Source: an uncultured Allofournierella sp. (lineage in GTDB: Bacteria; Bacillota; Clostridia; Oscillospirales; Ruminococcaceae). From it: 64,000 bases of DNA. The position numbers and the translations under genes were made by a program. Shown here in pieces: positions 22,620 through 31,262 of the stretch. The notes below the pieces were generated by a model, which saw only the letters and a program-made list of their open reading frames with translations, did not search any database and had not been told where the DNA came from. How positions within the stretch are numbered: position 1 is the stretch's first letter; each line of letters starts with the position of its first letter. The stretch is taken from contig CALWNE010000033.1 in NCBI GenBank assembly GCA_944382705.1, forward strand, positions 6,713-70,712, in the 5' to 3' direction.

Positions 22620-24193
22620 AGGAGTCGCCCATTCAGAACAACGGGTTACGGCTGCTAAAAAAAGGTCAAAAAGGCCTGGTACACGCCCTGTTCAGCCGGT
22701 TGGGTTTGTTTGTGGTACTGCTGGCCATGCAGTTTTTTGCATTGTTCAGCGCATTCCGCTGGTTTGAGGGGGTTCTGCCCCATCTGTTTGGCGGTACGGT
22801 GCTGTTTACGGCAGGTATGGTGCTGTACCTGCTAAATTCGCCCATAAACTCCACAGCCAAAAACACCTGGCTGGTGGTTATTATGCTGCTGCCGGTGTTT
22901 GGAGCGCTGCTGTTTTGGTATACGCAAAGCGAATTTGGCCACCGGGCTGTAAAACGGCGCATTGAGCAGCTGGTCCAACAAACTGGCCAGCTGCTGGCTC
23001 AGTCGCCCCAAACCAAACAGGAGTTGAACCAGCAACCCGGATGCAGTGCACTGGCAAGCTATGTAAACCGCAACGGCTGCCATCCGGTGTACCAGAACAC
23101 TGCTGTTACATACTTTGCCAGCGGCGAGGCCAAATGGCAGGAGATGCTCCGCCAGTTGGAGCAGGCCAAGCACTTTATCTTTTTGGAATACTTTATTGTG
23201 GATGAAGGATTGATGTGGGGCCGCATTCTGGAAATTCTGGCCCGCAAGGCCAGAGAAGGGGTAGAGGTGCGGGTGATGTACGATGGCACCTGTGAATTTT
23301 CCACGCTGCCCCAAGACTACCCCAGGCGGTTAAAGGAGCTTGGCATCCAGTGCAAGGTGTTTGCGCCGGTGGTACCGCTGGTTTCTACCTATTACAACTA
23401 CCGGGACCACCGCAAGATTTTGGTAATTGATGGTCATACAGCCTTCAATGGTGGCGTAAACCTGGCGGATGAATACATCAATCACATCGAAAAATATGGC
23501 CACTGGAAGGATGCAGCCATCATGCTCAAAGGCCCGGCGGTGCGCAGCTTTACCCTGATGTTTTTTCAGATGTGGAACATCTTTGAAAAGGATGCGAAAT
23601 TTGACGAATTTTTGGATATACCAGTCCCGCAGGTGCCCCAGGCCCAAGGATTTGTTATGCCTTATGGTGATTGCCCACTGGATGAGGATAAGGTGGGCGA
23701 GATGGTGTACATCGATTTGCTGAACCGGGCCACCAAGTCGGTTTCTATTATGTCGCCCTACCTGATTTTAGACGGCGAAATGGAAACCGCACTCCGCTTT
23801 GCAGCCCAGCGTGGTGTGCGAGTGCGATTGATTCTGCCCGGTGTGCCGGACAAGTCCGCCCCGTATGCACTGGCCAAAACCCATTACCGCTCGCTGCTTA
23901 AAGCGGGGGTGGAGCTGTATGAGTACACCCCGGGATTTGTGCACTCCAAGGTATTTGTAATGGATGGCGTGGAGGCAGTGGTGGGCACCATCAATCTGGA
24001 TTACCGCAGCCTATACCACCACTTTGAGTGCGCAACCTGGATGTGCCAGGTGCCCTGCATTGCCCAGATTGAGCAGGATTTTGAGAACACCCTGCCCCAG
24101 TGCCGCCCTGTAACGGAAAGCACCATCTGGGCTGGCTGCCAGCATCTCAAATGGCTGGGCCGTTTGCTGAAAGTAGTGGCTCCTTTAATGTAA
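22616..24193 (+). CDS. cls: Cardiolipin synthase (copy 2)
   Basis: 525 residues, the same architecture as the copy at 19-20.6 kb: N-terminal helices, then two phospholipase D domains with YRDHRKILVIDG and FVHSKVFVMDG...GTINLDYRSL. It lies on the opposite strand from copy 1. The two differ clearly in sequence, so they are older paralogues rather than a recent duplication. AGGAGG stands before the ATG. It is preceded by a coupled small protein gene and followed by a strong terminator. Related PLD enzymes can also transfer phosphatidyl groups to other alcohols. Confidence 0.92.
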   Translation: MKESPIQNNGLRLLKKGQKGLVHALFSRLGLFVVLLAMQFFALFSAFRWFEGVLPHLFGGTVLFTAGMVLYLLNSPINSTAKNTWLVVIMLLPVFGALLFWYTQSEFGHRAVKRRIEQLVQQTGQLLAQSPQTKQELNQQPGCSALASYVNRNGCHPVYQNTAVTYFASGEAKWQEMLRQLEQAKHFIFLEYFIVDEGLMWGRILEILARKAREGVEVRVMYDGTCEFSTLPQDYPRRLKELGIQCKVFAPVVPLVSTYYNYRDHRKILVIDGHTAFNGGVNLADEYINHIEKYGHWKDAAIMLKGPAVRSFTLMFFQMWNIFEKDAKFDEFLDIPVPQVPQAQGFVMPYGDCPLDEDKVGEMVYIDLLNRATKSVSIMSPYLILDGEMETALRFAAQRGVRVRLILPGVPDKSAPYALAKTHYRSLLKAGVELYEYTPGFVHSKVFVMDGVEAVVGTINLDYRSLYHHFECATWMCQVPCIAQIEQDFENTLPQCRPVTESTIWAGCQHLKWLGRLLKVVAPLM

Positions 24194-24226
24194 TAGAATT
24201 TTGCAAAAACCAATTTGGTACAGCAT

Positions 24227-24269
24227 AACAAAAAACGGATGCAGCATTTTTCTGCATCCGTTTTTTGTT
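24227..24269. terminator. Bidirectional terminator between cls copy 2 and the LUD gene
   Basis: A long stem AACAAAAAACGGATGCAG with its complement (24227-24243 with 24252-24269), giving T runs in both directions for the two convergent genes. Confidence 0.85.
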
Positions 24270-24317
24270 AATGTACTTGTGGGTGGAACAGGAAAGGGCG
24301 TTTTGGGTGCAGGGCAA

Positions 24318-24953
24318 TCAAAAGCCCAAGGGCTCGCCCACCAGCAGAACTTTAATGCGGCCCTCATGCCGCTGAAAGCCCTGAATCACGGTGTTGCAGC
24401 AGATGCGCTGGGGGCTGTGGCAGTGGCCGCAAACCCCGGTGGTGGCGCAGGGGGTCTGGCAGTGCAGCCGGTGGGCGTTGGCCGGGGCGGCAATCTGCTC
24501 CACCCGCTGGCGGGCGGCTTCCAGGTCGGTTACAATTTTGTTGCAGCCCACCACCAGCAAAACATTTTTTGGGCCAAAGGTCATGGCCGCCACCCGGTTG
24601 GAGTTGCCGTCCACATTGTACAGTTCACCCTGCTCAGTTACAGCGTTGGAGCTGGCAAGGTACCAGTCCGCAGTAAAAATACGCCCATACAAAGCATCCA
24701 GCTCGGGGCCGCTGACCTTGCGCCGGTCCAAAAATTCGTAGCTGCCGCTTTCCAGCAGCTGCATTACGCCGGTTTCGTCCAGGCTGGCACTGCCGCCGCA
24801 GGCCACCACGGCCCCCTTGGGCAGCATATTTTGCACAAAGGGCAAAACCTCTTGGGCGGTTGACACATAATAGGCTTCCATCCGGTTGGCTTGCAGGGCC
24901 TTCATGGTGCGCTCAATGCGTTTTTCCAGGTTGTGTTTCAAGGCTTCGTTCAT
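24318..24953 (-). CDS. LUD-domain (DUF162) protein
   Basis: 211 residues. It is related to LutC/YkgG-type lactate-utilisation proteins: an N-terminal helical part (EALKHNLEKRIERTMKAL), then VVACGGSASLDETGVMQLL, and FGPKNVLLVVGCNKIV. A Cys-rich tail (CQTPCATTGVCGHCHSP...CC) is unusual for LutC and could hold a metal or Fe-S cluster, as in stand-alone LUD proteins of Clostridia. AAGGAGG precedes the ATG at 24953; upstream in-frame codons are rejected. A substrate cannot be given. Confidence 0.82.
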   Translation of the reverse strand: MNEALKHNLEKRIERTMKALQANRMEAYYVSTAQEVLPFVQNMLPKGAVVACGGSASLDETGVMQLLESGSYEFLDRRKVSGPELDALYGRIFTADWYLASSNAVTEQGELYNVDGNSNRVAAMTFGPKNVLLVVGCNKIVTDLEAARQRVEQIAAPANAHRLHCQTPCATTGVCGHCHSPQRICCNTVIQGFQRHEGRIKVLLVGEPLGF

Positions 24954-25016
24954 GGTTTGCGTCCTCCTTGGTTGAGGGTCGGGGCGGCTTTGGCCCGGCC
25001 CATGATCCTTTTGTTC

Positions 25017-25025
25017 AGTATAGCA
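25017..25025 (-). promoter_or_regulatory. Extended -10 promoter of the LUD gene
   Basis: On the minus strand TG-C-TATACT. A TTGGAA lies upstream at 19-base spacing. Confidence 0.5.
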
Positions 25026-25067
25026 CAAAACAAGAGGGATTTTCCAATGTTTTGGAGATTTGTGCCG

Positions 25068-25097
25068 TTGAAAGATACCCTGCTGGTGTGCTACAAT
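25068..25097 (+). promoter_or_regulatory. Promoter of the peroxiredoxin-like gene
   Basis: TTGAAA (25068-25073), an 18-base spacer and an extended TG-C-TACAAT (25092-25097). Confidence 0.55.
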
Positions 25098-25162
25098 AAA
25101 TGCAGTATTTGGCAGGCACGGCTGCTGGCTTTGTGCCTTGAGCAAAAAAGGAGAGAGAACCC

Positions 25163-26218
25163 ATGGGCAAACGACTGCAAGCAGGGGATACCATCCCCGC
25201 TTTTTGTTATGATACCCCCCACGAGCCGCAAAAATCTTTTTATGAGCTGGCCCAGGGAGAAAAACCCCTTATTATAGTCTTTCTGCGCAATTTTGGGCAC
25301 CCCATTACCCGGCATTTTATCACCCAATATCTGGAGAGTATGCCCGCTTTGCGCAGCCTGCGCCTGGTGTGCGTGGTGCAAAGCCGGCCCGAAGCACTGG
25401 CCCAGTCCATCCAGCCGGGTATGCTGCCCTTTGAGCTGATGTGCGACGCAGAACAGGCTTTGTACGATTACTTTGATGTGCAAAAAAGCAGCAGCATTCT
25501 GCGCAGCTACTCGCTGGAAGCCCTCAAAATTGTGCGCAGCGCTCAAAAAGAAGGCTACCGTCCCAACAAAAACGAGGTGCACCAGCTGCCCCTTACCCTG
25601 ATTGTTGGGCCGCAGGGTAAGGTGCTGTTCCGGTATTACGGCACCACCGTTACCGATTTGCCCCCCAACTGTGAGGCCATGGAGGGCCTGGCCTGCGAAT
25701 TGGGACTGGGCCAGGAACAAGCAGTAAACCAGGATTATATGGCCCACCAGAACTGGCAGTCCGGCTTTGAAAATGAGCCGCTGGAGGAACTGACCCAGGA
25801 GCAGCTGCAAGCGTGTTTGGAGCAGCAGACCCCGGCCCCGCAAGCATGGGAACAGCCCCATGGTGAGGAGCAGGCAGCACCGCAGGAACAACCAGAACAG
25901 GTGGAACCGGTTTTGGAACAGACCCCGGAGGCTGCACCCCAGCAGGAGGCCCCGGCGCCTCAGCAGCCTTGGCAACAGGAACAAACCCAGCAGCTGGAAC
26001 AGCAGCCGCAGCCTGACCAGCAGGAGCAGACGGAGCAGCAGGAGCAGCCCGATGAGCCCCAGGACCCCCAGGAGCCTCAGCAGCCGCAGGATTTTTATCA
26101 GGTAAAGCTGGAACCGGTACAGCGGCCGGAAAGTCTGCCCATGGGCAAGGTACACTACCCCCAGAATCATTCCCCCAAACGGGTGGATTTTTCTGCCCTG
26201 GGCTTTGATGGGGAGTGA
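25163..26218 (+). CDS. Peroxiredoxin-like protein without active-site cysteines, Gln/Pro-rich tail
   Basis: 351 residues. Residues 1-190 look like the AhpC/TSA-like (PRXL2-type) thioredoxin fold: GDTIPAF, KPLIIVFLRNFGHPITR and PLTLIVGPQGKVLFRYYGT. In related proteins the motif is FGCPxCR; here it is FGHPITR, so His46 and Thr49 stand where the two cysteines would be. The redox reaction is therefore unlikely. Residues about 205-330 are Gln/Glu/Pro-rich and likely disordered, resembling the tail of the P-type-ATPase-like protein in composition. GGAGAG precedes the ATG. It may be a scaffold. Assignment to the fold is by eye. Confidence 0.65.
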   Translation: MGKRLQAGDTIPAFCYDTPHEPQKSFYELAQGEKPLIIVFLRNFGHPITRHFITQYLESMPALRSLRLVCVVQSRPEALAQSIQPGMLPFELMCDAEQALYDYFDVQKSSSILRSYSLEALKIVRSAQKEGYRPNKNEVHQLPLTLIVGPQGKVLFRYYGTTVTDLPPNCEAMEGLACELGLGQEQAVNQDYMAHQNWQSGFENEPLEELTQEQLQACLEQQTPAPQAWEQPHGEEQAAPQEQPEQVEPVLEQTPEAAPQQEAPAPQQPWQQEQTQQLEQQPQPDQQEQTEQQEQPDEPQDPQEPQQPQDFYQVKLEPVQRPESLPMGKVHYPQNHSPKRVDFSALGFDGE

Positions 26219-26241
26219 ACCATGCCTTCTGCCGTTGAAGC

Positions 26242-27174
26242 ATGGAGAAAAAAGGAGTTGTTAGTGCTGTGAAGCACAGTCTTCGTTATACATTGCTGCT
26301 GGTGCTTGCCGCATGGATTTGGGGCGGCGCTTTTGTGGCCCAGAGTGTGGGCAACGACTTGATTGGCCCCTTTACCTTTAACTGTGTGCGCAGCTTGCTG
26401 GGCGCACTGGTGCTGGTACCGCTGATTTTTGTGTTTGGCAGCCGGGGCCGCACCCCGGGCGGCAGCCGAACCCTTTTGAAAGCGGGCCTGGGGTGCGGTG
26501 TTCTGCTGGGTCTGGCTTCTGCGCTCCAGCAGGTGGGCCTGCAATATGCCAGTGTGGGCAAGGCAGGCTTTTTAACCGCCCTGTACATTGTTATTGTGCC
26601 GCTGCTGGGGCTTTTGTTCAAACGCAACCCCGGCAAGCAGGTTTGGGTGGCGGTAGCCGTTGCCCTGGTGGGCCTGTATCTGCTGTGCTGGAGTTCCGGC
26701 GGCGGGTTTGGCCTGGGGGATTTGCTGCTGCTGGCTTGCAGTGTGCTGTTCAGCCTGCACATCCTGTACATTGACCGGGTGGCCCCTCTGGTGGATGGCA
26801 TCAAGCTTTCCTGCCTGCAATTTTTGGTGGCAGGTCTGGTGTGCTTGGTTCCGGCCCTGGTGCTGGAGCACCCCACCTGGCAGGCGGTGGCCTCGGCCTG
26901 GGTGCCCATTGGCTATGCAGGTATTTTAAGCAGTGGCGTGGCCTACACCATTCAGATTGTGGTGCAAAAGCATGTGGAGCCCACACTGGCAAGCCTTGCT
27001 TTCAGCCTGGAAAGCGTGTTCAGCGTGCTGATGGGCTGGCTGGTGCTGCACCAGGCCCTTACCCTGCGGGAATTGCTTGGCTGCGGCCTGATGTTTTTGG
27101 CCACCATTCTGGCCCAGCTGCCCACCCGGCAGAAGGAACCCAAAAACCAGGCAAGCCCGGCGGCAAAATCATAA
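26242..27174 (+). CDS. DMT-superfamily (EamA) transporter
   Basis: 310 residues with ten predicted membrane helices in two EamA repeats: AAWIWGGAFVAQSVG in the first and GYAGILSSGVAYTIQIV in the second. Such proteins export amino acids or metabolites; the substrate is not readable. The start is uncertain. The ATG at 26242 has no ribosome site, while a GTG at 26269 has AAAAAAGGAG about 11 bases upstream and would shorten the protein by 9 residues. It lies 23 bases after the peroxiredoxin-like gene and is likely co-transcribed. A terminator follows. Confidence 0.85.
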   Translation: MEKKGVVSAVKHSLRYTLLLVLAAWIWGGAFVAQSVGNDLIGPFTFNCVRSLLGALVLVPLIFVFGSRGRTPGGSRTLLKAGLGCGVLLGLASALQQVGLQYASVGKAGFLTALYIVIVPLLGLLFKRNPGKQVWVAVAVALVGLYLLCWSSGGGFGLGDLLLLACSVLFSLHILYIDRVAPLVDGIKLSCLQFLVAGLVCLVPALVLEHPTWQAVASAWVPIGYAGILSSGVAYTIQIVVQKHVEPTLASLAFSLESVFSVLMGWLVLHQALTLRELLGCGLMFLATILAQLPTRQKEPKNQASPAAKS

Positions 27175-27182
27175 AGTTATAC

Positions 27183-27241
27183 ACAAAAAGGACGGGTTGC
27201 GCCAGGGTACAAACTACCGGTGGCATAAACCGTCCTTTTTT
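27183..27241 (+). terminator. Terminator of the DMT transporter gene
   Basis: AAAAAGGACGG pairs with CCGTCCTTTTTT across a 35-base loop, ending in a T7 run. Confidence 0.65.
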
Positions 27242-27713
27242 GATAGAGTCGCCTGGAAAGGGAATAGCCGGTTGTCAGATGAATTAAGAATTTGCAGTAT
27301 CCCCACTGAGGAAAAGAAGAGAATAACCCGTTGGATTGAAATGGCTGCAAAGCATTGCACTGCAAGCCACTGCCCCGAATGAAATGAGAGAGTAAAGCCA
27401 ATGGAAGTGGGCAGGGGAATGAGGTCTGATGCAATGAAGGTGTATGATTTTGATGGTTGCATCAGTTGACTTGTCGTTTGAGAATGGATGCTGTTTTTGA
27501 GTAACTGAACGGTCAGCTGATAATTTTGGTAGTGCATTGGTTCCCTTGCAGGAGTGGTCTTAATAATGGACGATAGCTCTTTGTTTGGATGGTTTTGGCT
27601 AAGAATGATTTTGTATCAAATCCGGCGTTCCTGATTTTGCTGATAGCCCAGGATATACTCGCACCGTAAAATTGCATTTTACAATCTTATAAAGAAATGG
27701 ATGTACTCTGCCA
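27242..27713. other. 472-base AT-rich non-coding stretch before the acyltransferase
   Basis: No gene recognised on either strand. Base composition shifts here towards AT, as in the following gene. A TATACT (27654-27659) might be a -10, without a good -35. It may be the left flank of an acquired segment or decayed DNA. Confidence 0.45.
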
Positions 27714-28904
27714 ATGGTTAAGTCTTTAAGGAAATCCAATTTGGAATTACTCAGAATTATTAGTATGATTTTAATTGTTATGAGCCATTGCGACGATATA
27801 TTCGGTCTATATAGTTTATATCGCTACACACTTGGGATTAACAAATTAATTACGGATTGGCTGCATATTGGCGGGCAAATTGGTGTGGGATGTTTTCTGC
27901 TCATTTCCGGATACTTTATGGTGGACCAGAAAATAACCGCAAAAAAGATTATTAAAACAGCCGGTGTAACATGGTTTTACTCCATAGGGATATGGTTTAT
28001 ATGGATTGTTTTTATAATTTGCTCAAACAGTGTTAGCGATGTTGGGCTAACTGATATTTTAAAAAATTCCATGTATAGCTTGTTCCCTATTGTTTTTAGC
28101 CACTATTGGTTTGTCACAGCGTATATTATTTTAATGATTTTTTCGCCATTTCTAAATAAATTTATTGCGTCGATGAACAAAAAAGAGTACTCTGCATTGC
28201 TCATTGCGCTGATTGCAATTTTCGTTGTTATTGGCTGCGGATTTCCGCTTGCTTTGTTGGGTGAGGGAATGCCGTCCTTCCTTTCAGGTATGCTTGACGG
28301 AAGATTGATTCCTGTTTTTATTGTGTATTTTGTTGCTGGATACATTCGAAAATTCGGAAATCCTACAAAAAAGAATGCTCCAAAACATATTTTTATCGCA
28401 ATTTTATTTTATATCCTGCTGTTCTTTTCGGCTTATATAATCACATATCTGGGAAATCGTACAGACAATCGCTCGATTACAGCGCTTTATTATTATTATA
28501 GGGTGCTAAATAGCCCACTGATTATGGTTATCTCTGTGGAATTGTTTATTGGGTTTACAAAGCTGGATATTTCGTACAATCCTTTTATCAATTTGGTCGC
28601 CGGAAGTACATTTGGTGTTTACTTGATTCACTCGAACTGTATCGCTGCACAAATTTTTTTGCCAGCATTGCTTCCGATTTACAAAGAGGACAACTCCCTC
28701 TTGTTATTTCTCTATTCTGTTCTTGGAGTGGTGGCGCTGTATGTTTGCTGCACGCTTATAGAACTCCTGCGCCAACGAACGGTGGATAAATTATGGATGC
28801 ATTATCTGGATACCAGATTTTGCGAACAATATCAAATAATTCTCCGTGGGGCAAAATTCATTTGGGCAAAAGCTGCTGCTCTACTTACCCAATATTATAA
28901 CTAA
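27714..28904 (+). CDS. Membrane acyltransferase, acyltransferase-3 (OafA-like) family
   Basis: 396 residues with about ten membrane helices. The N-terminus has the family pattern: NLELLRIISMILIVMSHCD (with the putative catalytic His), and later HIGGQIGVGCFLLISGYF. Such enzymes O-acetylate or succinylate surface polysaccharides. Codon use is strongly AT-biased compared with all neighbours, and no proper ribosome binding site is seen before the ATG. Both suggest horizontal gain. The neighbours give no pathway, and it is not next to the glycan locus at 38-61 kb. Confidence 0.82.
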   Translation: MVKSLRKSNLELLRIISMILIVMSHCDDIFGLYSLYRYTLGINKLITDWLHIGGQIGVGCFLLISGYFMVDQKITAKKIIKTAGVTWFYSIGIWFIWIVFIICSNSVSDVGLTDILKNSMYSLFPIVFSHYWFVTAYIILMIFSPFLNKFIASMNKKEYSALLIALIAIFVVIGCGFPLALLGEGMPSFLSGMLDGRLIPVFIVYFVAGYIRKFGNPTKKNAPKHIFIAILFYILLFFSAYIITYLGNRTDNRSITALYYYYRVLNSPLIMVISVELFIGFTKLDISYNPFINLVAGSTFGVYLIHSNCIAAQIFLPALLPIYKEDNSLLLFLYSVLGVVALYVCCTLIELLRQRTVDKLWMHYLDTRFCEQYQIILRGAKFIWAKAAALLTQYYN

Positions 28905-28937
28905 TTGAGCACAGTTGGTTTTATGCACAACCTTAAA

Positions 28938-28975
28938 ACACAAGAGGGCAGCCATTTGGCTGCCCTCTTGTGTTT
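28938..28975. terminator. Bidirectional terminator, acyltransferase / DUF3169 genes
   Basis: A 17-bp stem ACACAAGAGGGCAGCCA with its complement and a 2-base loop; A/T flanks on both sides. Confidence 0.85.
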
Positions 28976-28997
28976 ATACCAATAAACTTTACAGTTT

Positions 28998-29783
28998 TTA
29001 GTGACAGCTGCGCTCCATCTGCTGGCGAGAGACCTTTAAAGCACGCAGCAGGTAGCTGCCGCTATGCAGCAGCCACAGGCCGCCTACCAGCAAAATCAGC
29101 AGGTTGTTTGCGCCGCTCATCATGCTGAGCATCATAAGAAGCACCAGAACAACCGGGTAAATCATGGACATAAAGCGGAAGGTGGTATAGGCACATTCAC
29201 CAATCTGCTGCCGCTCCTGTTCGTCACAGCTTTGGTAGAATTTTTTCTGAAAGTTGTTGTCCAGGCAGTTGTTGGGTTTTTCCGGTGCAAGCAGGCTGTT
29301 CAGGCGAATGCAGCTTTGCTGGAGGGCTGTATCCCAGGCCAGCTGAACAGTCAGAGCAATCACTCCAATGATAGCCGCTAAAAGCTGGTGGCTGCTCAGC
29401 AGGGCAGGAAAGGCCATGGCAGAAAAACTCAAGATCCAAATCATGCAAAGAGTGGTCATGGAGATGGCCACATTCAGCCGGTGGCTTAACAGGTCGTAGC
29501 AGGCTTCATCCTGTAAGGCTGCATCTTTCAGGGAGCGGCAGTGCAGGTACAGCAGGTTGGTAATAGCAAGGGGCACAAAGCCTGCCAGCAAAAACCAGAA
29601 GGAGGTTTTTTGCAAAAATGCGTTGAGCCACTGGCTTATGCTGCTAAGCTGGGGCGTGCTGCCGGCGGTTACAAAACCACCCACTGCGCCCAGCAGAGCA
29701 CACAGCAGCAGGGTAATAAAGAACTGACGCCTTGGATTGGATTGCTTGGTTTTGCTGAAAGCAGAATTTGCGGATTGTTTCAT
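28998..29783 (-). CDS. DUF3169-like membrane protein
   Basis: 261 residues with about six membrane helices. The first hydrophobic block FFITLLLCALLGAVGGFVTAGS and the overall build match DUF3169 proteins, which in Firmicutes usually sit next to a small XRE regulator. That is exactly the case here: the regulator's stop overlaps this start by 4 bases (ATGA). The function is unknown; the pair may be a membrane sensor/regulator. Confidence 0.65.
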   Translation of the reverse strand: MKQSANSAFSKTKQSNPRRQFFITLLLCALLGAVGGFVTAGSTPQLSSISQWLNAFLQKTSFWFLLAGFVPLAITNLLYLHCRSLKDAALQDEACYDLLSHRLNVAISMTTLCMIWILSFSAMAFPALLSSHQLLAAIIGVIALTVQLAWDTALQQSCIRLNSLLAPEKPNNCLDNNFQKKFYQSCDEQERQQIGECAYTTFRFMSMIYPVVLVLLMMLSMMSGANNLLILLVGGLWLLHSGSYLLRALKVSRQQMERSCH

Positions 29784-29992
29784 GACGGTTCCTCCTCGGT
29801 TAAAAAAAAGATGGATTCCACAGGGGATTCAAATACCTGAGCAATGCGCAGGGCCAGCGTGATGGAGGGGTTATAGTCTCCCCGTTCAATCAGGCTGATG
29901 GTCTGGCGGGAGGCCCCCACCAGGCTGCCCAGCTCCTGCTGGTTCAGGTTTTTTGCACAGCGCAGCTCCCGAACACGGTTTGTTAGCGGCAT
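29780..29992 (-). CDS. Small XRE regulator (YozG-like)
   Basis: 70 residues, almost all helix-turn-helix: NLNQQELGSLVGASRQTISLIERGDYNPSITLALRIAQ, followed by a short hairpin-like end. It is a typical stand-alone repressor of membrane-protein operons. AAAGGAGATGCATCC precedes the ATG. The promoter is covered by palindromes of its own probable operator, so autoregulation is likely. It is cotranscribed and translationally coupled with the DUF3169-like gene. Confidence 0.88.
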   Translation of the reverse strand: MPLTNRVRELRCAKNLNQQELGSLVGASRQTISLIERGDYNPSITLALRIAQVFESPVESIFFLTEEEPS

Positions 29993-30021
29993 ATTGGATG
30001 CATCTCCTTTCGCTTCCCTTA

Positions 30022-30101
30022 ATGATAACTATTGTTGTCATCCTCAGTATAGCGTTGACAACAATAGTTGTCAATAAAAAATGACAAATTTACTTGTCAT
30101 T
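30022..30101. promoter_or_regulatory. Operator array of three palindromes
   Basis: Dyad A (30022-30041) and dyad B (30055-30074) share the core GACAAC/GTTGTC with a 4-base centre; A is slightly imperfect. Dyad C (30080-30101) is AATGACAA/TTGTCATT with a 6-base centre. B covers the -35 and spacer, and A lies just downstream of the -10. The centres are 33 and 26 bases apart. These are probable binding sites of the adjacent XRE protein. Confidence 0.7.
30046..30074 (-). promoter_or_regulatory. Promoter of the XRE-DUF3169 operon
   Basis: On the minus strand a consensus TTGACA (30069-30074), a 17-base spacer and TATACT (30046-30051), overlapped by palindromes. Confidence 0.85.
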
Positions 30102-30170
30102 TTTTCTGTGGGGTGCAATACCGGCACAGCTCAGAGAAAAAAGCAGGGAACAAAAAGCCCGCAGCGGCAC

Positions 30171-30213
30171 AAAAAAACAAGGCACCCTCATGGCCAGGGT
30201 GCCTTGTTTTTTT
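30171..30213. terminator. Bidirectional terminator after the glycosyltransferase gene
   Basis: The stem AAAAAAACAAGGCACCCT with its complement (30171-30188 with 30196-30213) has T7 in both directions. Confidence 0.85.
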
Positions 30214-30272
30214 GTTTTGAGGGGGTGCAATCGGTGCCAGAGATGGGGCCATGGGCAAACTGCACCCAGCGG

Positions 30273-31262
30273 TTACTGAATGTTGAAAGCCCGCTGTACC
30301 CGGTAGATGGCATAACGGAAGGTATCCACCACCAGCCATAGCTGGATGAGCAGGTAGTTGGGCAGGTTTTTAAAACGGAACCGGGGTTTTTCCAGCTTGC
30401 CCATAACCTTGAGTGCTTCCCGGAAACCCTGACCGTAGGCCGGGCCAAAGCCCCGCAGCCGGAACATCAGGGCTTTCAGCAGATAACCGGCGGTCAAAAA
30501 GGGCAGGTTGAGCACAAACATCAGCAGGGGCATATTTTTGTAGGGCAGCAAAATGCTGTTGCGCCCGCTCTGGATGCTTTTGAAGGGGTTGTAGCGCACC
30601 GCACCGGTGGTAGCCCCGCAGATGTGATAGCAGCGGGCGGTGGGGCAGTATACATTTTTGTAGCCCAGGCTGTTGCCCCGCCAGCTGATATCCACATCCT
30701 CGTAGTAGGCAAAGAAATGCTCGTCAAACAGGCCGATTTTATCCAGAATGCTCTTGCGGTAGAGGGCTGCACCGCCGCAGGCAGAAAACACCCGGCAGGG
30801 CTTGGTGTAGCGGCTGGCTTTCATGCCATCGCCCCGCTTGCAGGCAAAACCAAGCAGGGTTACATAGTCGCCGGCATCGTCCGCCAGTTCCCGCTCGTAG
30901 TGCCGAATCATCAGGCTGCTTACCGCAAAAATCCGCTCGTCCTGCTGGGCGGCGGCAATCAGCTGCTCCAGCCAGTCCGGCTCAGCAAAGGCATCGTTGT
31001 TGAACAGGGCAACAAATTCGCCCTTTGCAGCCCGAATGCCCTGGTTTACGGCATAGGAAAAACCGGTGTTCCGGTCGTTTTCAATGAGGGTGTAGTTAGG
31101 GCGGCCCACATAGCTGCGGGCAATTTCCAGGCTTTCGTCGGTGGAGGCATTGTCCACCACAATCAGCTCAAAGTCCTGCATGGTCTGGGCCCAGATGGAT
31201 TCGATGGAGTCCTTGAGCCAACCGGCACCGTTCAGGTTGGGGATTACAACGGTTGCTTTCAT
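30273..31262 (-). CDS. Glycosyltransferase family 2 (rhamnosyltransferase-like)
   Basis: 329 residues. A GT-A enzyme: VVIPNLNGAGWLKDSIES at the N-terminus, ELIVVDNASTDES (nucleotide site), FNNDAF (DxD-like) and EDVDISWR (acceptor/catalytic region). The C-terminal part is basic with a hydrophobic stretch and probably associates with the membrane. It resembles WbbL-type rhamnosyltransferases. AAAGGCGG precedes the ATG at 31262. It stands alone, 8 kb from the glycan locus, so its acceptor is unknown. Confidence 0.88.
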   Translation of the reverse strand: MKATVVIPNLNGAGWLKDSIESIWAQTMQDFELIVVDNASTDESLEIARSYVGRPNYTLIENDRNTGFSYAVNQGIRAAKGEFVALFNNDAFAEPDWLEQLIAAAQQDERIFAVSSLMIRHYERELADDAGDYVTLLGFACKRGDGMKASRYTKPCRVFSACGGAALYRKSILDKIGLFDEHFFAYYEDVDISWRGNSLGYKNVYCPTARCYHICGATTGAVRYNPFKSIQSGRNSILLPYKNMPLLMFVLNLPFLTAGYLLKALMFRLRGFGPAYGQGFREALKVMGKLEKPRFRFKNLPNYLLIQLWLVVDTFRYAIYRVQRAFNIQ

